NCBI RefSeq assembly: GCF_964340395.1
Contig: NC_135549.1
Span: 11,973,342-12,037,341 of the forward strand
Length of the DNA: 64,000 nt
Source: Glandiceps talaboti
Taxonomy: Eukaryota > Hemichordata > Enteropneusta > Spengelidae
Direction: 5' to 3'
Numbering within the stretch: the first letter of the stretch is position 1; each line of letters opens with the position of its first letter. Positions 62,318 to 64,000 of this stretch are shown piece after piece. The notes below the pieces were generated by a model. The model had not been told where the DNA came from. It did no database searches and worked only from the letters and a program-made list of their open reading frames with translations. Made by a program: the position numbers and the translations under genes.

Positions 62318-62706
62318 AAAGTTGTAGCTCACATCGGTATTGTAGTCTGGGGTTGCAAAGCTGTAGCTCACACCACTATAGAAGTCTGGGGTTGTGAAGG
62401 TGTACCTCACACCACTATTATAGTAGCCGTATGCTATAGTAGTATGGGGTTGTAAAGCTGTAGCTCACACCACTATAGTAGTCTGTGGTTGTGAAATTGT
62501 ATCTCACACTACAATAGTAGTCTGGGGTTGTGAAGTTGTTGTCCATACGGCTATAATAGTATGGGGTTGCAAAGTTGTAGCTCACACCACTATGGTAATC
62601 TGGGGTTGTGAAGTTGTACTCAACACTGCTCTAGTAGTCTGGGGTTGTAACTCAGATCGCTATAGTAGTCTTGAGTTAAAATGTAGTACATCACATCACT
62701 GTATTA
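62318..62706. repeat. 39-bp-period minisatellite
   Basis: The landmark GGGGTTG (or GTGGTTG) falls at 62,349, 62,388, 62,446, 62,485, 62,524, 62,563, 62,602 and 62,641, exactly 39 bp apart except for one 58-bp unit. The unit reads about 'GGGGTTGTGAAGTTGTAGCT' then 'CACACCACTATAGTAGTCT'. Because 39 is divisible by three, one plus-strand frame stays open over the last six units. Confidence 0.95.
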
Positions 62707-62744
62707 GTTGCATTTAATACTGACTTCAGTAATGACAAGGGGGG

Positions 62745-62870
62745 AGAGCCGGGGAAAATCAGGCCAGGACTGTTGTATAAAATGTGACCCTCCCCGATTC
62801 CACCTTGATAAAAAGTGGCCCTTTCTCGATTTTCTTTCTCTGCAACACGACCCTACCACGTATCTTGAGT
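62745..62870 (+). repeat. Family R6 repeat (AAAATGTGACC type)
   Basis: 'GGGGAAAATCAGGCCAGGAC', 'TATAAAATGTGACCCTCCCC', 'GATAAAAAGTGGCCC' and 'CAACACGACCC' form three degenerate iterations, as at 27,800-27,945. The 131-codon frame across it is therefore not credible as a gene. Confidence 0.5.
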
Positions 62871-64000
62871 TGGACAAATGCAGTGTTTACCTGTTGCTTT
62901 ACATTACCGATCACGTTTCGTGTGAGTGCCTCATCATAGCGTTCCCCACACGTTCCCCACATAGCGCATCACTAAAGACAGACGTAACCCACGCCACTGA
63001 AATGAGCTTTTGCATCAAATTCAAGAAAGGTGGCTCCAGCTCTCAATATTTACAACGTATCTTCTTCAATTCAATATGCGGAAGCGACACAGCTTCAATT
63101 TAGGGTTTCATTTCTGCCAGTTGCAACAAAAACAAAAAACCATATAATCTGTAAACAAATGTATTCATCAGGAGAAATCGTCATTTTATAAGTAATTAGA
63201 GTCTTCCTCTGATTTTCTATAAATGTTTCGAAAGGGGGGCCGTTTTGCAAAATCCCAATTGATATTATGATAAAATACAGATGATGCAATTTGTTGTTGT
63301 AGACATCTATAGCGGCCGTTAATCTTCCAAATATCCTCGATTCGACTGTGATGGCACAGAGCCTTATTACAGTAGGCCCCCGGAATATTTGATGTTACAG
63401 TTACAGTACCAAAAGTTTGTTAGCAGTCGGTACTTTTATTTCTTTTAAGGACATAAATAAAATAAATAAAATAATAAGTATGACTGCAGTTATCAATGAA
63501 GCAAAAAATATCATGAAGATTGCTTTATTTACTCTGCTAATGGATTATCATTATTATTCAATATGACATGAGATACTAAACGGTTAGCTTCGACATTTAG
63601 AGTCAATTGCATTGATTACGATTTGCCCTAAGCACGGTGATTGGATACGATAATTGATTTGCATGCTCTTGGCAAATGTTCAAATGATCCAATTTTTTCC
63701 GAAGATAGAAATTATAATATATTCGAAACACAGGTTGTTACAGTAAAATGCTTTAAAATTTGTATGATATTGCAATTTCGCAGTATTACTTTGTAAGCAT
63801 GCATTTTAAATCAATTCCCCTTTTATGTTATCTAAGTAAGTTATCGGTATTTGCGTATTCGATGTTACAAATTTTTTTCTAAAACATATCAGATTCGACT
63901 TGCAGTCGATTGCTATGTCATAGATGATAGCAACGTTGTAATAAAACTTAAACGATCAGACACAGTGAAGTCCGTGCAACTGAAAGTAAAATCATTGATA
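62871..64000. other. Gene-free sequence to the window end
   Basis: Contains a short AAATA repeat at 63,446-63,475. The next EDEM-like exon, expected to begin with a Val/Ile-Asn-Leu stretch, was not found. Confidence 0.45.

Noticed and set aside
62708-63103. 131-codon plus-strand frame after the EDEM-like exon
   Set aside because: Its first third is the R6 repeat. It does not continue the GH47 domain and has no recognised similarity.

Overview
This window is AT-rich nuclear DNA from an animal with large introns and wide intergenic distances. It is not bacterial, viral or organellar. Three things show this: a metazoan class A G-protein-coupled receptor, an exon of an EDEM-type ER mannosidase flanked by canonical AG/GT splice sites, and a dense load of microsatellites, minisatellites and short foldback elements. 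The repeat style (a TCTG, TCCG or TG tract followed by a degenerate block that includes an 'ATGCAAATTAGGG' motif) and the sparse genes suggest a marine invertebrate, perhaps a hemichordate or other non-vertebrate deuterostome. The species cannot be fixed from this sequence alone.

Layout. Positions 1-39,600 hold no gene I can name. They contain unique AT-rich sequence, several interspersed repeat families, simple-sequence arrays ((TA)n, (GATA/GATG)n, (TATGA)n, (CA/TG)n) and perfect recent tandem duplications (55 bp at 32,759 and 169 bp with a 180-bp period at 33,338). At 39,672-40,694 on the minus strand lies the one complete gene: an intronless 340-codon rhodopsin-like GPCR of the peptide-receptor type, probably with a 5'UTR exon that starts at an AG acceptor next to a (CT)n tract. 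At 43,122-45,030 a 1.9-kb G-rich segment is bounded by near-perfect terminal inverted repeats. It contains a minus-strand 3'-terminal exon (acceptor, about 86 codons, stop, AATAAA) broken by one in-frame TAG. From 45 to 61 kb there are minisatellites, more interspersed elements and a 232-bp near-perfect palindrome. At 61,982-62,153 on the plus strand is one internal exon of an EDEM1-like glycosyl hydrolase family 47 protein. The rest of that gene was not found in the window and may lie outside it. A 39-bp minisatellite sits just downstream in its presumed intron.

The GPCR (cell-surface signalling) and the EDEM-like exon (ER quality control) have no functional link and are on opposite strands. 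The most informative material here is the repeat biology: a microsatellite-headed element with a tandem core and a hairpin, two foldback families, a TIR-bounded element carrying a decayed coding exon, and one short element found inside two unrelated minisatellites. No CRISPR array, operon, rRNA or intact tRNA gene was seen.
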